A DNA stretch of 64,000 nt from Diphasiastrum complanatum (GCA_029204225.1 CM055112.1:23450392-23514391), one strand, 5' to 3'. Positions 34,546 to 47,417 are shown, numbered from the stretch's first letter. A program made the numbers and translations. Notes: generated from the letters alone by a model not told the origin.

Positions 34546-36802
34546 GGAAGAGGAAGAAGGCAATCTATCTTTGATGGTATCCTCACCACAAACATCTAAT
34601 CAAGACACTTGGTGGATTGATAGTGGGGCAAGCTCTCACATGACTCACCAAAAAGACTACTTTTCTAATTTACTTTCTTACAATAGTTCTAAGAGATTTA
34701 TCTTCACTGCAAGTGATCAAGAATGTGAGATTGTAGGTGTTGGATCCATTCCTTTATGTCTAGGAACATCTAAAAGAGTAGATCTAGACAATGTTCTTTA
34801 TGTACCTTCAATTACAAAGAGCTTGTTGAGTGTAGGACAACTTATGGATAGTGGATTAGATGTACATTTCAAGCATGGAGCATGTTCTATCTTGAAAGAT
34901 AAAAAATGTATTGCTAGTGGTTTCAAGCAAGGGAGGTTATCATAAATTGGATGCTAATGTGATGGTTGGAAGCATGAACATGGCAAGGGAGGAGCTCACT
35001 CAAGTGGAATTATGGCACAAAAGGTTAGGCCATCCTAACTACAAAGTTATGGAGACCATGGTGACAAAGGAGCTAGCAAAAGGACTTCCCAAAACCATAT
35101 CCAAGTGTGGCAAGCTTTGTGAAGCTTGTGGACTCTCCAAATCTCATAAGCTTCCTTTCAAGATATCTTTGATAAGATCTAACTCTCCTCTTGACCTTAT
35201 ACACTCGGATGTTCATTCATTTTCACATGAATCAAATGGTGGAGCTCTTATGTATGTCACTTTTATTGATGATAAATCAAAATATTCTTGGCTTTATCTC
35301 TTGTCTAAGAAAAGTAAAGTTTTTGAGTCCTTTGTAAAGTTCAAAACTCTTGTGGAAAAGCAACTTAATACTAGCTTGAAAGTATTAAGAAGTGATAATG
35401 GAGGGGAGTACATCTCCAATAGGATGAAAGAGTTTTGTGATACTAATGGCATTAAGAGAGAGTTTACTTGCACATATACTCCACAACAAAATGGAGTAGT
35501 TGAGAGAAAGAATAGGACACTATATGAGTGTGCTAAAGCTATGAGATTAGATGCATCACTTCCTATTTCATTTTGGGAAGAAGCTATTTTATGTGCAAAC
35601 TTTCTATGTAATAGAATGGCTAATAGTGCCATTAAAGGACTTACACCTTATGAAGTATTTTTTGGCAAAAAGCCAAATCTTAGTGATTTGAAAGTTTTTG
35701 GATGTACTTGTTATGTACATATTCCTTTAGAAACAAGGAAAAAGGAAGATGTCACTTCTTTTAAAGGCATCTTTGTTGGTTATAGTGAGAGTAAGAAAGC
35801 TTATAGGATATTTGATCCTATTACAAAAAAAGTTGTTGCTAGTAGAGATGTACTTTTTGATGAATCTCTCCAAGCCAAAGGAAAGGTGACTTCCAACAAC
35901 ACTCAACTTGTCAGGGATCATGCTATGGCCGAGGAGGAGCTTCATGAAGATGAAGACCAAGAGGAACCTACTCAAAGTCCAAGGGTGCCAAGAAGATCAA
36001 CAAGGACAAGGATTGAGCCATCAAGGCTCACTTATAGTGACAAAGGGGAGCAAAGGGAAGATTCTCAATTACTCAACTGTTATACTTTCTTGACTACTAT
36101 GCTTGAAGAACCAACTAGTTTTGAGGAAGCAAATAAGTCTCAATATTGGAGGAAAGCTATGCAAGTAGAGTTTGATGATCAAACTTGGAAGCTTGTTGAT
36201 TTACCTTATGGAAAGAAGCCTCGTACTTGTAAATGGATATATAGATTGAAATATAATCAAGATGGTTCCATCCATAAGTACAAAGTTAGACTTGTAGCAA
36301 AAGGTTTTTCACAATCAAAGGCATAGATTATGATGAAACCTTTGCACCTGTTGCAAAGCTTGTGACCATTAGATTAATCATATGTCTTGCAACTTCTTTA
36401 AATTGGGAGCTCTTCCAACTTGATGTGACAAATACTTTCTTGAATGGATTCTTGGAAAAAGAAATCTACATGTGCCAACCCGAGGGCTTCATCAAAGATG
36501 GAGAAGAAGAGAAGGTGTGTTTCTTGAAGAAGAGTCTTTATGGACTCAAGCAAGCACCAAGAGCATGGTACTCTAGGTTGCATTCCTATCCATTGGATTT
36601 GTTGTAAGTTCTTATGAACCATCATTGTACTACAAATGTAATGATGGAAAGATCATTATCTTAGTTTTATATGTTGATGACATTATACTCACAGGAAATG
36701 ATCTAGATGGCATCAAGAATGTAAAAGTTTCCTTGTCTAGTGAATTTGAGATGGTAGATCTAGGACTTCTTAAAGTTATACTTGGAATGATGATACATGA
36801 TG
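34546..36802 (+). pseudogene. pol: Ty1/copia element 3: protease, integrase and RT, truncated at both ends
   Basis: Gag and both LTRs are missing. Protease is marked by WWIDSGASSHM near 34,612. The integrase is nearly complete: HHCC (LWHKRLGHPNY, CGKLCEAC), first Asp in LIHSDVHSFS, second in LRSDNGGEY, and the Glu in QNGVVERKNRT, which is the full D, D, E catalytic set. Reverse transcriptase has [21 protein letters not shown] and LYVDDIILTGND with an intact YVDD. One-base frame breaks lie near 34,915, 36,318 (three A where four keep the frame) and 36,590. The element stops in the RT-RNase H linker, where an inverted copia begins. It is closely similar to element 2. Confidence 0.88.
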
Positions 36803-38675
36803 GAGCTTGATCTCTTTGGCTTGCACCTTCTCCCTTACAAAGTGGTGTGCAATCTCGATATGCTTGGTTTGAGCATGGAAGATAGGATTGGTGGCAAATT
36901 GTTGTGATGCTTGATTATCACAATAAATTGTTAGAAATCAATGAGAAACTTCATTCTGTTACCGTTACTCAAGATTCTTCTTGGAGTCCTCGGGTCTTGA
37001 GCTTGATCCTCCACTTGACTTGACTCCAAAACATCAATGAATTGAATAAGATGTTGATCCAAAGGTGCTTCTTCAAGTTTACAAATCTTCCACTCTTGGA
37101 AGATCACATTTCCACTATTGACAAATTCTTTGGTGGAAAACAAGTAGATTCTACAATCTCTACTTGAAGAGCAAAACACTACCATTATTCCTATCATTGA
37201 AATAAGATAATCTTTGGTCCTTACATTGGAATGATCATGTACAAAGCATGTGGACACAAAGATTTCCAAAGCAAATGATGTTTCATCTTTTATGACTCTA
37301 TTCAAACTATTACAAAAATAATTATCCAATGAAATTGCTTTATCAACAACAAATGTAGATTTCAAAGCATCCCATTTTATTGTCTTGTCATACAAAGTAA
37401 TAAACACCATGAATCTTAAAGGTAAGAAACAAGTCACCTCATGTCTACTACTACTTTCCAAAAAGTATTCAAAGATAGTAGACTCTCCAATGCTCACCAC
37501 CCTTGCAAGATGCATAGTTGAATGGACAATTTTCATGCAATTTGATGACTCGGCCATTGTCATTGAGGACTCCCTTGGAACTCTCATGCTTTGAGGCTAA
37601 TCCTCAAGATTTTCCTCCTTTTGATGCTCCTCCGCAATGCAAGCAAGATCACACTTTGCCAAGATCTCCTCTTGAGTGATCTTCTCCTTTGCCAAGCTCA
37701 TTCTTTCAAAAGCAACACTAGGTTCCAACTTAAATAATCTTCCATGTTTAAATCCCTTTGCAATGCAAACATCATTTTTCAAGATGAAGCAAACACCATT
37801 CTTAAAGTGGACATCCAAACCACTTTCTAAGAGTAGACCAACACTAAGCATATTCTTGGTGATTGATGGTACATAAAGGACATTTTCTAGATCCATGCAT
37901 TTTGAGGATTCTAGACACAAAGAGATGGTGCCAACACCATCTATCCTACACTCTTCATCATTTTCAGTAAAGACAAACTTTTTAACAGCATTGAAAGAGT
38001 GTAAGGTTGAGAAAAAGTCCTTTTCACAAGACATCTGGGAGCTAGCCCCACTGTTGATCCACCAATTGTCTCTTGAATTGCTATTGCTTGTTGGTGAGGA
38101 TGTAGATGCCATCAAGAATACATCTACTTCATCCTCCTCCTCCTTTGCAAGGTTTCCTTATTTGTCCTCCTCCACTTGTGCTCTTAGCATCTTGTAGCAT
38201 TTAGATGCATAATGCCCCTTCTTTCCACAAAAGAAGCATTTTTGCTTTGACTTGTCTTTTGAGCTTGATGCATCATCCTCTTCTTTGGCCTCCTTTGGAT
38301 GCTTCTTCTTTCCATTGGTCTTCTTTTTGCCCTTGAATGAGAAATTGGCTTTCTCATCACTTCATAGATTGATTTTAAAGACTCCCAAGCCTCTTAAGCA
38401 CTAGTACATGCTGATACTTCTCTCAACAAATCATTTCTCACATTCATCTTAACACAATGAAGTGCAAGCCTAGATCTCTTCTTGTATCTAGCTAACTCAT
38501 GTGCACCTAGAGTTTCATCTTCATCTTCAATCAAGAACTCATAAAGGTCTTGGAGCACCAAAAGTGACTCCATCCTAACCTTCCAAATAGCATAATTTGT
38601 AGTATTCAATCTCTCACTAGCTTCTAGAAGGTATGCTCCAGCAGATCCCATCTTACTAGTGACTTCCACAAACAA
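36803..38675 (-). pseudogene. pol: Copia element 4 gag-pol, broken, RT deleted
   Basis: On the minus strand the order from 38,675 downward is: gag N-terminus (LLEASERLNTTNYAIWKVRM), a gap, zinc knuckle CFFCGKKGHYASKC near 38,240, protease WWINSGASSQM (Asp replaced by Asn in the catalytic D-S-G, so inactive) near 38,060, then LYVPSITKNMLSVG. A degenerate integrase C-terminal part follows (STCFVHDHSNVRTKD near 37,250). Reverse transcriptase is missing. A short RNase H piece (YCDNQASQQFATNP and HIEIAHHFVREK, about 36,940-36,805) ends where it meets element 3. The catalytic change and deletions show a dead copy. Confidence 0.8.
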
Positions 38676-38707
38676 GAAATAGACTTGATTGACTTGAAAT
38701 GCACAAA

Positions 38708-39035
38708 GGTCTCACACTTGCAGTGTTTCACTCAAATATGATTTCTAATCCAACAAATGGACTTATAATCCAAGTTCTATCACTCCCTCACAAATCTATA
38801 ATGAAGATAAGATGAAGTGAAAACTACTTTCAAACAAATCTTGCCAAGAAATGGATTTGATTGTCTCTAGAAACTCACTAAAGTCTCTCTCTTGTAGTGT
38901 TTCACTCAAATTAGATTTCTAATCCAACAAATGGACTTATAATCTCAGTTCTAGCACTCACTCGCAAAGTTGGAATGAAGATAAGATGATGTGAAATCTA
39001 CTTATAATCAAATCTTGCAATTTTGGCTTTTTTTG
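38708..39035. repeat. Tandem duplication in the leader of copia element 4
   Basis: About 150 bases around CAGTGTTTCACTCAAAT, GATTTCTAATCCAACAAATG and GAAGATAAGATGA occur twice, starting near 38,708 and 38,890. No gene lies between gag and the primer site. Confidence 0.8.
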
Positions 39036-39435
39036 GACAATAACATGACTAAATCTCCCTCACACTTTTTGATGTACTTTCAAGACCTGTAAACCAAGTT
39101 TAGAGTACCTTATTTCAACCTAGATTGATTAGATCTCATGATCCTATGTCAAATCTAATCAATGGCACTCAATCTTGGTAGCTTATCCTAAGATTTCCAC
39201 CAAAAATTACATCAAAAGCTCACAAATTGAATTTCTTTAGATCAAATGAATATCATGCATTAAATGCAGGTTAAGAGGTGCCCACACATGTGGATAGTAC
39301 AGATTTGGACCCCTACCAAGTTTGGGATCAAATCTCCTCACCAAAATCAAGATTCTAGCTTGTCCTCTCAATACTAGTTTTAAAACTTGCTAAAAATGGA
39401 TTTGCATTAGATCAATGGCTTATACTCTTGAACTT

Positions 39436-39448
39436 GGCTCTGATACCA
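39436..39448 (-). other. tRNA-iMet primer binding site, copia element 4
   Basis: The minus strand reads TGGTATCAGAGCC against the LTR end, a perfect plant copia primer site. Confidence 0.88.
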
Positions 39449-40147
39449 TGTGAAAGTACTGTAATTTAGGACCATAAATGGATCTACAAAAGATCCACAA
39501 GAGTGATTGGATGCTTGCTTAACAATCTATCAAAAAACTAGACACAAAAAAGTTGATCTAGATTGGCAATTTGACAAATACAAGCATTAACAATCAAAAG
39601 CATTGATCAACATTGAAATCCGAGCCCACACATGTGTACTACAGGCTTTAGTACGGCCTTCAACCTGAGAAACAAGTAGAAATTGATTTGGTTTCATTTG
39701 GATCACAAAAACTCAATGTACATAGTGAACTAGCTTGAGATTGCCAATGAGCTCCAAAAATTTTCTATCTTCTCACTATGGGAGCTTGGAATACATAGCA
39801 AATTCGACTTCCTTCTTGAAGTTAAGTGGATTTCCAGCATGTAATAAGGAAGTAGACTCAACTTTTTTGCCTTAAAATGAAACCCTAGCCTAGATCCTAG
39901 AATTATGCTTGGTAGGTAGCTAGTTGGTCAAATTTTCACTTAAACTTAGGTGTAGATCCTATAAAGTAGGGATGACCACCAAATAGACATGACCAACTCT
40001 CTTGACTTGACCTAACCTACATTAGGAGTGGTTTGCCACGTGGCATTTTGGCCATACATGTGTGGAACCCAATTATGTACAAAATTTACACTATTCTTCA
40101 TGGTTTTTGATCAAGCTAGATTTGCCAATTTTTGGCAATTCTTCACA
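39449..40147 (-). repeat. 5' LTR of copia element 4 (699 bp)
   Basis: The LTR has TG...CA ends and is clearly related to the LTRs of element 2, sharing for example GGACCATAAATGGATCT and the AATAAGGAAGTAGACTCAAC block. No matching 3' LTR is present because the element ends at the inverted junction near 36,803. Confidence 0.85.
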
Positions 40148-40189
40148 TCACGACCGTCGCCTTTCTCTCTCCCGTATGTTGAAATTCTG
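40148..40189. other. Short spacer between two retroelements
   Basis: About 40 bases separate the copia LTR from the LTR of the non-coding element. Nothing is recognised in it. Confidence 0.5.
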
Positions 40190-40645
40190 ATAGAATCTAG
40201 TGCAGTATGCAGATCACATCACACAATCACCATAGCCACTCCTCACAAGCTCTCAAAGATGGCACAACAAAAGTTAAGTCTATTATGAAGAAACATTGTA
40301 CATATAGCAAAGCCCCAAACTGCATGGGCTCAACAGGTTTCACTAAACTGGCCTACCACCTGCCAAACTAGAGTTAGGCCCAGTATGGCCACATAGACTA
40401 CAAACCTAGGACACGCCCCTGAGTATAGCATAATGAACTCAAAAATCATTGTACAGGCTAATTTCTTCCTACGTGTGGCTACTCGGCTAACCCAAGTAGC
40501 CGTTTACGGGATCAATGTCCGATCAATATATCCTAACAGGTCACGTCCCGAACACAACTCAGCAAATCTAATTAATTGTACACTAATTACAATATCACAT
40601 TTAGAACTTACATAAAATGTATATCAGATTAACTCTGATTTCTAA
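40190..40645 (-). repeat. 3' LTR of the non-coding element (456 bp)
   Basis: It has the same ends and length as the LTR at 7965-8420. It is followed by unrelated DNA and not by a primer site, which identifies it as the 3' LTR. Confidence 0.78.
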
Positions 40646-40660
40646 CTCTCTCCCTTAAGC
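40646..40660 (-). other. Polypurine tract of the non-coding element
   Basis: The minus strand reads GCTTAAGGGAGAGAG directly before the LTR. Confidence 0.7.
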
Positions 40661-42030
40661 TCAAATGTGATAAGAGTGAAAAAAATAATTTGTAGCAATG
40701 TATGGAGTGTCCAAAAGATGTTATGTATATCATGCTACTCTGTACTTGACTCACACTCAAGCACACCAACAAGAACACAAGTGGACCACATGAGCGACAT
40801 GGCTCAAATTGAGGAAATCTCACTGCCACCATGAGACTTACATCCTCCATCTAGCTAGGCTGACATCCTATCAGACACTTACAAGCACAAACCTGTAAAG
40901 CTGACATAAATGAGCGACTGAGACTCAATCTGAGGAAATCTTACTGCTACCATAAGACTATACCCTCATCGAATAAACAACTAGTAGACATAATGACAAG
41001 TCAAAAAACATAGAATGACTACTTTGTTTTATTGTAGCAAATGCACAACCACATACGACTCCGACTCAGATCTAGACTCCCATGACAAGGCAACATGCAA
41101 GCCCACACACACTCATGCAAACCAACACGAATGATAAAGCGTCAAATACATGACCAAGGCCTATCCATAAGTGGTATCTTGTCATACCAACACTTGTGCC
41201 ACCTGTAGATCCGCTGCTACACCACTGGTCACCAAATCAGGTCCTGAACCATGGCCTGCACCTGTACCAAGATGCTCTCACGTCCAAGCATATCACATAG
41301 ATGTCCTCATACATCATCCAAGATCAACCATCTCGAACCAATGAGCACTCTAGGCCTCATCCCTGATGTATCTCCCAAACAAAGCTATGCTCCAAGCCGC
41401 TTTGCATTGACATCCTGTCCAATAAGTCCTGAAAGCTGATCCTCATCCATTCCCCATGCTCCAAGCACAAGAGTCTACCAAGGACTCAATGAATGAATGT
41501 ACACAAAACTCACCGTAGGCTACACCTGAGTAGCTCGCCCACCTCCCAGAGATACTGATGATGATTTCCCTATCCTACATCCCATGTAGGTTCAACTTTC
41601 CATGCTTGACATTACCAATTCTAATTTGACCAGTACATAGGCCTCCCACCAAGGAGCCTATCTCCCCAATGTATCCATCATGTCAACCAAACCAAGGCAA
41701 ATGCAAACCAGATCCACTATCGTGATGAATAACTCACCCATGATCCATAGCATATCAGGTACGATAGCTCCAGAACCATGTACCATGTACCATCTGATTA
41801 CCAAGTATCCATTATCCACTGATAGCTCCCCAAGAATTTGTCCACCTGTAGTGCAACTAGGCTCCAACTGGATCTAACCAAAAGCTGCATCATGTTTACC
41901 AAATAACGATGGATAGACACAACATGTGACGCCAACCTGGAGACTACATATAACCATGCAACTCACCTGATCACTCGCCAAAGTATCAGTTGTCACTCCT
42001 TGAGCAACCATCTCCATCCCTGCTACTGCT

Positions 42031-42669
<639 letters not shown>

Positions 42670-42826
42670 ATTGGCTTTGCTTAGAGTGCACGCCTACCTA
42701 AATGACTCTTTTTCACTTATAGCTACACAAACTATTAGCATTAATGAACGAGAGAATGAATGATAAACCAATACTATATCTTATCTATTATCAGCAGACG
42801 CTTAAAAACTCTAGCAGAAAGACATT

Positions 42827-43190
42827 TCAAAACTGAAGTAGCAACCTAAGATCTAGATACCCCTTCACTCCCTCAACGTTGATGTAAATCTGGATCTGAA
42901 TCATGACCACATATGCATATAACAACATATGATCTTTATGATCAGGTGATTCTAAGCCCTCCTCAAGCCCATCTGAAAGCATTGATGACTCCTCGGAAGA
43001 AGATTTTTCTTGAATACATCTTGCATTCAAAACACTAGCTTTGTTGGTTTTCGTGGCCGATGGAGAACCTATTCCTACGCTTGCCTCTTCATCCCTAATT
43101 GTTCGTGCCATGGAAGCTACACCCCTCATGTGTCTTTTGGAGAATGCAACTGCTTGCTGGACTACAAAGCTAACTTCAACATCCTATAAG
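42827..43190 (-). pseudogene. Unrecognised coding-like fragment
   Basis: From about 43,190 the minus strand reads DVEVSFVVQQAVAFSKRHM, then RGVASMARTIRDEEASVGIG, a Ser/Lys-rich stretch and SSSEESSMLSDGLEEGLE. Composition and codon pattern look coding. A TAG at about 43,191 breaks an extension further upstream (RVSLAIGKIL). I cannot name the family. It may be a single exon or a gene fragment captured among repeats. Confidence 0.3.
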
Positions 43191-43344
43191 ATTTTGCCAA
43201 TTGCCAGAGACACTCTAACCAGAGGTCCTCAAAATAAAGTTATACACAATTCATGAGAAAGAACCATTTTTGTCAGTTGGGTCTGAAACTTGAAAGGTAA
43301 TTTGAGTAGAAAATGAGCCTACTTTCAGATTAACACAATGGTTT

Positions 43345-43420
43345 CTGTGATTCTCATATGCTTCGCTACAATGCAACCCAGACTGTGATTCTCATATGCT
43401 TCGCTGCAATGCAACCCAGA
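43345..43420. repeat. 38-bp tandem duplication
   Basis: CTGTGATTCTCATATGCTTC and the bases following it, to ATGCAACCCAGA, occur twice head to tail with one difference. Confidence 0.9.
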
Positions 43421-43727
43421 TAGAGGTATAAAGCAATGACCACAACTTGGTCTCATATGAGCTTCAAACCCAGCTCTTTGCACTTATTCATTGAGTGTGT
43501 GACGTCCTGCACTTGGTTTTGTAAATGTCGATTCAGGCTCCTTCCCCTAGGCTATACAGTTTTTCCTTTGGGCTCTCTTTGCATTCGGCAAGTACTACGA
43601 GCCCTCTGCCTCATTCAAAAAAGCCTTACCGGATTGGAAGCCAAGATTCATATTCCCAATGGTACCACACACACAGTTATGTCATAGATAGGAACACTGG
43701 GTACTGAGCCCTTTGCAATATAACAAC

Positions 43728-44417
43728 TGTGAAAAATTGCCTACATTGGCAAATCTAGCCATGTAGAATATTGTACATTTTGTCAATTTGTTTGTTGGTT
43801 ACTTGAATGGCCAAAGTGCCACTTGTACATACACACCTAAAGTAGGTTACCACGAGTCAAGAGGAGTGGTTGTGTCTATTTGGTAGTGATTCCTACTTTG
43901 TAGGATCTAGACCATGATTTATGATGAGATTTGTACCTACCATGCACCTACCAAGCATGACTCTTGGATCTAGGCTAGGGTTTTCACATTAGGGCAAGAA
44001 AGTGGAGTCTACTTCCTTATTACATGCTGTATTTTCACCTAACTTTGCAAAGGAAGTGTGTTTTACTATGTATTCCCATTCTCCATAGTGAGAAGATAGA
44101 AACTTTTTGGAGCCTCAAGGAGAAACTCGAGTTTCCTCTCATTGTATGGTGATTCCTCTATTTTTCCAATGAAACCCAGCTTTGGCACTTTGTAAACATT
44201 GTCTACAGGCCGTACTACAGCCTTATTTCCACACGTGTGGAGTTGGATTATACTAATTGATCAATGCTTTGATTGTCTCTACTTGTTTCCTATCAAGCTG
44301 CTAAACTAGATCTTGTTTTCTGATGACTAGTTTCGGATAGATTGTTTAACAAGCATACAATCACCTTGTGGATCATTCAAAGATCCATTTATGGTCCTTA
44401 GTACTGTACTTTTCACA
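43728..44417 (+). repeat. Solo LTR of the copia element 2 family, 690 bp
   Basis: It begins TGTGAAAAATTGCCTACATT and ends TACTTTTCACA, matching the LTRs of element 2 in inverse map orientation and with the same 690-bp length. ACAAC lies immediately before it (43,723-43,727) and immediately after it (44,418-44,422). A single LTR with a perfect 5-bp duplication marks LTR-LTR recombination of a formerly complete insertion. Confidence 0.93.
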
Positions 44418-44422
44418 ACAAC

Positions 44423-45986
44423 TACCTCCATGAACTGGACACGAGAACTGATGCTTGCAATCTACATATAGAAATGTTGAGATAGCAATGCGTAGTAAAT
44501 CCGCATCTTAATGTGGCTGTTGCTCAGTCATGAGAAGGATCTTTGTAATCATGTGGGATAGGGATCAATGGACACATGCAGAGATTCAATTGAGTATCTA
44601 CAGGAAGAATTAAGGAGTACCCAAACGCCAACCCTGAGAGATGGGAATTCCTCCACATAGTATTCCAATAAAAGAAAAGAAAAAATCATAATATCGGGAT
44701 GGGTTGATCTTACTATGTGTTGTACCCCCCCCTAAAAACCATATATATTTTTATTTTTCTATGGCTTAAGCAAAAAAGATTATGGGATAATATATTCTTT
44801 TTTATCTTGAATTCGAGCAAGTTTAAAAATAACTTCCTGAATTGTCTTTAACCCACTCAATAAAGTTAAATTTCTATTCTTTTAACTTATTTGAAAGATT
44901 GGATTTATCTTATATGTACCTATTACATTGAATTTTCATAGGAAATTTATAATTAGGCTCTTCATCATTAGGCTGATGGTACACTCCGTTGGTTCTATTG
45001 GGATAGTTACACTAGCGGATTGCTTTTGTGACTGTTGAAAGCTTTTGAGATAAAAGAATATGTGAATGCCATGGCAAAGTTTTGACTCTGAACAAATAGT
45101 CATAATCCAAAGAAAATGACAAAGCAATAAGATCTTTCCATACACAATTATTGACGGTGTGTTCCAGTGAACCTGACATTTGGAAAAGAAAGTCATGCAT
45201 GGGGAATCATTCAAGTGGTGATTAAAGTTTTTGAGAGATACATGCTCCCAGAAGGTTCCAAAGGAACTAACCACCCATACAAGTCAAACAAGACTATTCT
45301 TAACATAAAATTTGAGCCATAGTCTTTCTTTATTGCTCAAAAATGATAAATTACAATTTAAAATAGAGTAGGATGTTTGCTCAAAATAGAGTGTCATGTT
45401 TACTATTTTCTATAGGTATCCATGCCCATGCCCAATCTCCATTATTTCATGGCTACATCAATTTCTAATTCTAATAAAAGAATGGGGATTGGAGGGGGGT
45501 GGGATGTCATCATGTTAAATAACAAATCTTTGGATCTCTAGAACATAGACTCCTTTTGATCGTATGAATGAAAATTTCTCTACATATTTGGGGCTTCTTT
45601 TACTCCTTTTGTTAGAGTATTTTTTCTACTTTGGTTATTGTCCATTGATATGTCTATCATCAATTATCTAATGTTGCATTGATCTCTATTGTGTTTAGCT
45701 AATTGCTTGATCATTCCCTTGAACGTAACCATAATCAGTGTAGATAATGATTGTTTTGTGGCAAATTTCTATCACATAACTTCATTTATTACTTATAAAG
45801 ACTTTGTGTGGCTTTTGTTGTATTTTCTCTAGGCACAACAAATCATGCCAAGATAGAGGTAGCAACGGAGAGGGTAGAGTTGGTTACAACCGAACATGTT
45901 TGTAGTCATACTTCATATTTGACTCCTGAAGTGGAATCCAGAAGTGAGGAAGAGGAGGATTCATCGCAAGTATATGGCAAAACGTA
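44423..45986. other. Intergenic, no gene supported
   Basis: The stretch is AT-rich with several short frames on both strands. None shows a recognisable motif. Confidence 0.5.
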
Positions 45987-46356
45987 AAGTCTCTCTCTCT
46001 CTCTCTCAAAATCCTAACCCTAAAAATTTAATCCTAATTGTAACCAACACCACCCTATCCACACCACATCATTTCATTCCAAAACATTTCATTACAAAAT
46101 TTCATTCTCAAACCATGCAAAATTCTGCAAAATTCCATTCCCAAAACATGCTCTTACAAGATCCCAAAAATTCTACAAAATTCCACTCTCAAAACATGCT
46201 CTTACAACATCCACCCACCGTACTTCGGCCATGTACATACACGCACATACATCGGCCACCCACCATCGGCTTTCCTCCTAAACCATCGCTACTCGCGAGG
46301 TGTGCAAGATCGGCCATCATCCAAATCATCAGCCGCCACCTAGATTGGCCTCCATC

Positions 46357-46384
46357 GCTCGTCAACGACGGGCACTCTTAACTA

Positions 46385-46385
<1 letters not shown>
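46357..46385 (+). mobile_element. Helitron-like 3' terminus: hairpin plus CTAG
   Basis: GCTCGTCAACGACGGGC can fold into a 7-bp stem with an AAC loop. Eight bases later comes CTAG, followed by T and a long TA run. A GC-rich hairpin shortly before CTRR, with insertion next to T in AT-rich DNA, is the known 3' structure of Helitrons. The upstream element body probably reaches back to the TC run at 45,988, but its 5' end is not defined. Confidence 0.55.

Positions 46386-46445
<60 letters not shown>
46386..46445. repeat. TA microsatellite
   Basis: A pure TA run lies directly after the Helitron-like terminus. Confidence 0.95.
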
Positions 46446-46446
<1 letters not shown>

Positions 46447-47287
46447 CCAAGGTCAGTTCGGTGCAGATTACATTCCCATCATGCTTTTGTGCATAGATGC
46501 CCATTTTGTTTCAAAATGCGTATGAAACGGTCGTACCGAACGCGTTTTTGGTTTCAGAATGTAGATGTATAGGTTTCCTGTTTTTGCAATTTTGTGTAAA
46601 AATTAGTGATAAATGAGGCCAAGCACCCTGTCCACGGTATGAAGCTCTAGCACCCTATCCGGTTTTAGGGTTTTCCCGATCACGTTCTGGAACGCGGATT
46701 GTAAATTTGGTCCGATTGATATACCTGTGCATATGGAACTATGGGTGTACCAAAGCTTTCTTACGAATCAACTTCGCCCTTTCCTCCCCTGTCGTAAAGT
46801 GGCACAACTCCCCCCTAGAGGAACCCTACCAAGAATCGAGGAAGACTACATGTCTCAACTCACCTCTAATTACACCCTAATCCTACATACACACACACAC
46901 ACACGTCACAAAGCATTTCAGAAAGCCAAACTAACAAGAAATCAAGTGATTCTTAGCCACCAAATTGAGTCTTCTCTCTCCGATAGAAAGATTGGAATGA
47001 GACAAGCCAAGCTTGATCTAGCCAAAAATGACAACTTAAATATTGTGTAGGTTATTTAGTGTGATATTAAGTGATCAAGCCTAGGAGCTTAGAAAACCCC
47101 GGAAATTAATTTCCATGAAGGCCGTATGGCATCCACAGCCTGGTCAGCCACAAAACTGCTAAAAATAAATAACAGTCATTGGCCTGGATAAGTGCTTGCC
47201 AATGTTTTTTTTCATTTCCTTTTCCTTCTTTGGCGCTGCTGGACGAACATGAAATGGAACGACCTTCCTGGTTACAATAAGCCTACT
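46446..47287. other. Intergenic, no gene supported
   Basis: A + strand frame near 46,727-47,050 crosses a CA repeat and shows no motif. Confidence 0.45.
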
Positions 47288-47417
47288 TTAGCAAACTGGG
47301 CAAGTAGAGTTGCTCTGAATCCATTCATCGATGCAGTCTAAGTGGAAACAATGATTGCAAATAGGCAGCTTTCGCAACTTTTCATTGAGTACAAAATCAT
47401 TCAGACAGACATGACAT
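47288..47417 (-). pseudogene. RING-H2 finger exon
   Basis: The minus-strand exon begins after an acceptor (TTGCTCTGCAG) and encodes a full RING-H2 finger: CHVC, 14 residues, CNHCFHLDC, then 10 residues and CPVC, giving the C-C-C-H-H-C-C-C zinc-binding pattern. RING-H2 proteins are E3 ubiquitin ligases. A TAA follows the last Cys at once, and the same frame then continues with a basic stretch (VTRKVVPFHV). The stop may therefore be a mutation. A possible upstream exon with a consensus donor (CAT|GTATGT, about 47,680) does not join in frame. It is most likely a decayed gene or isolated exon. Confidence 0.6.

Larger units (their letters stand above)
40190..42030 (-). mobile_element. Non-coding LTR retrotransposon, second copy, 5' truncated
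   Basis: On the minus strand the interior matches 10,660-11,588 of the first copy and continues about 450 bases further to a purine tract and the 3' LTR. The 5' half, including the 5' LTR, is missing; homology begins at about 42,025. There is no supportable coding sequence. Confidence 0.8.

Noticed and set aside
44936-45274. 112-residue minus-strand frame
   Set aside because: No recognisable motif, and neighbouring frames are equally plausible or implausible; AT-rich background.
46727-47050. 107-residue + strand frame
   Set aside because: Contains a CA repeat and no motif; composition is not convincing.
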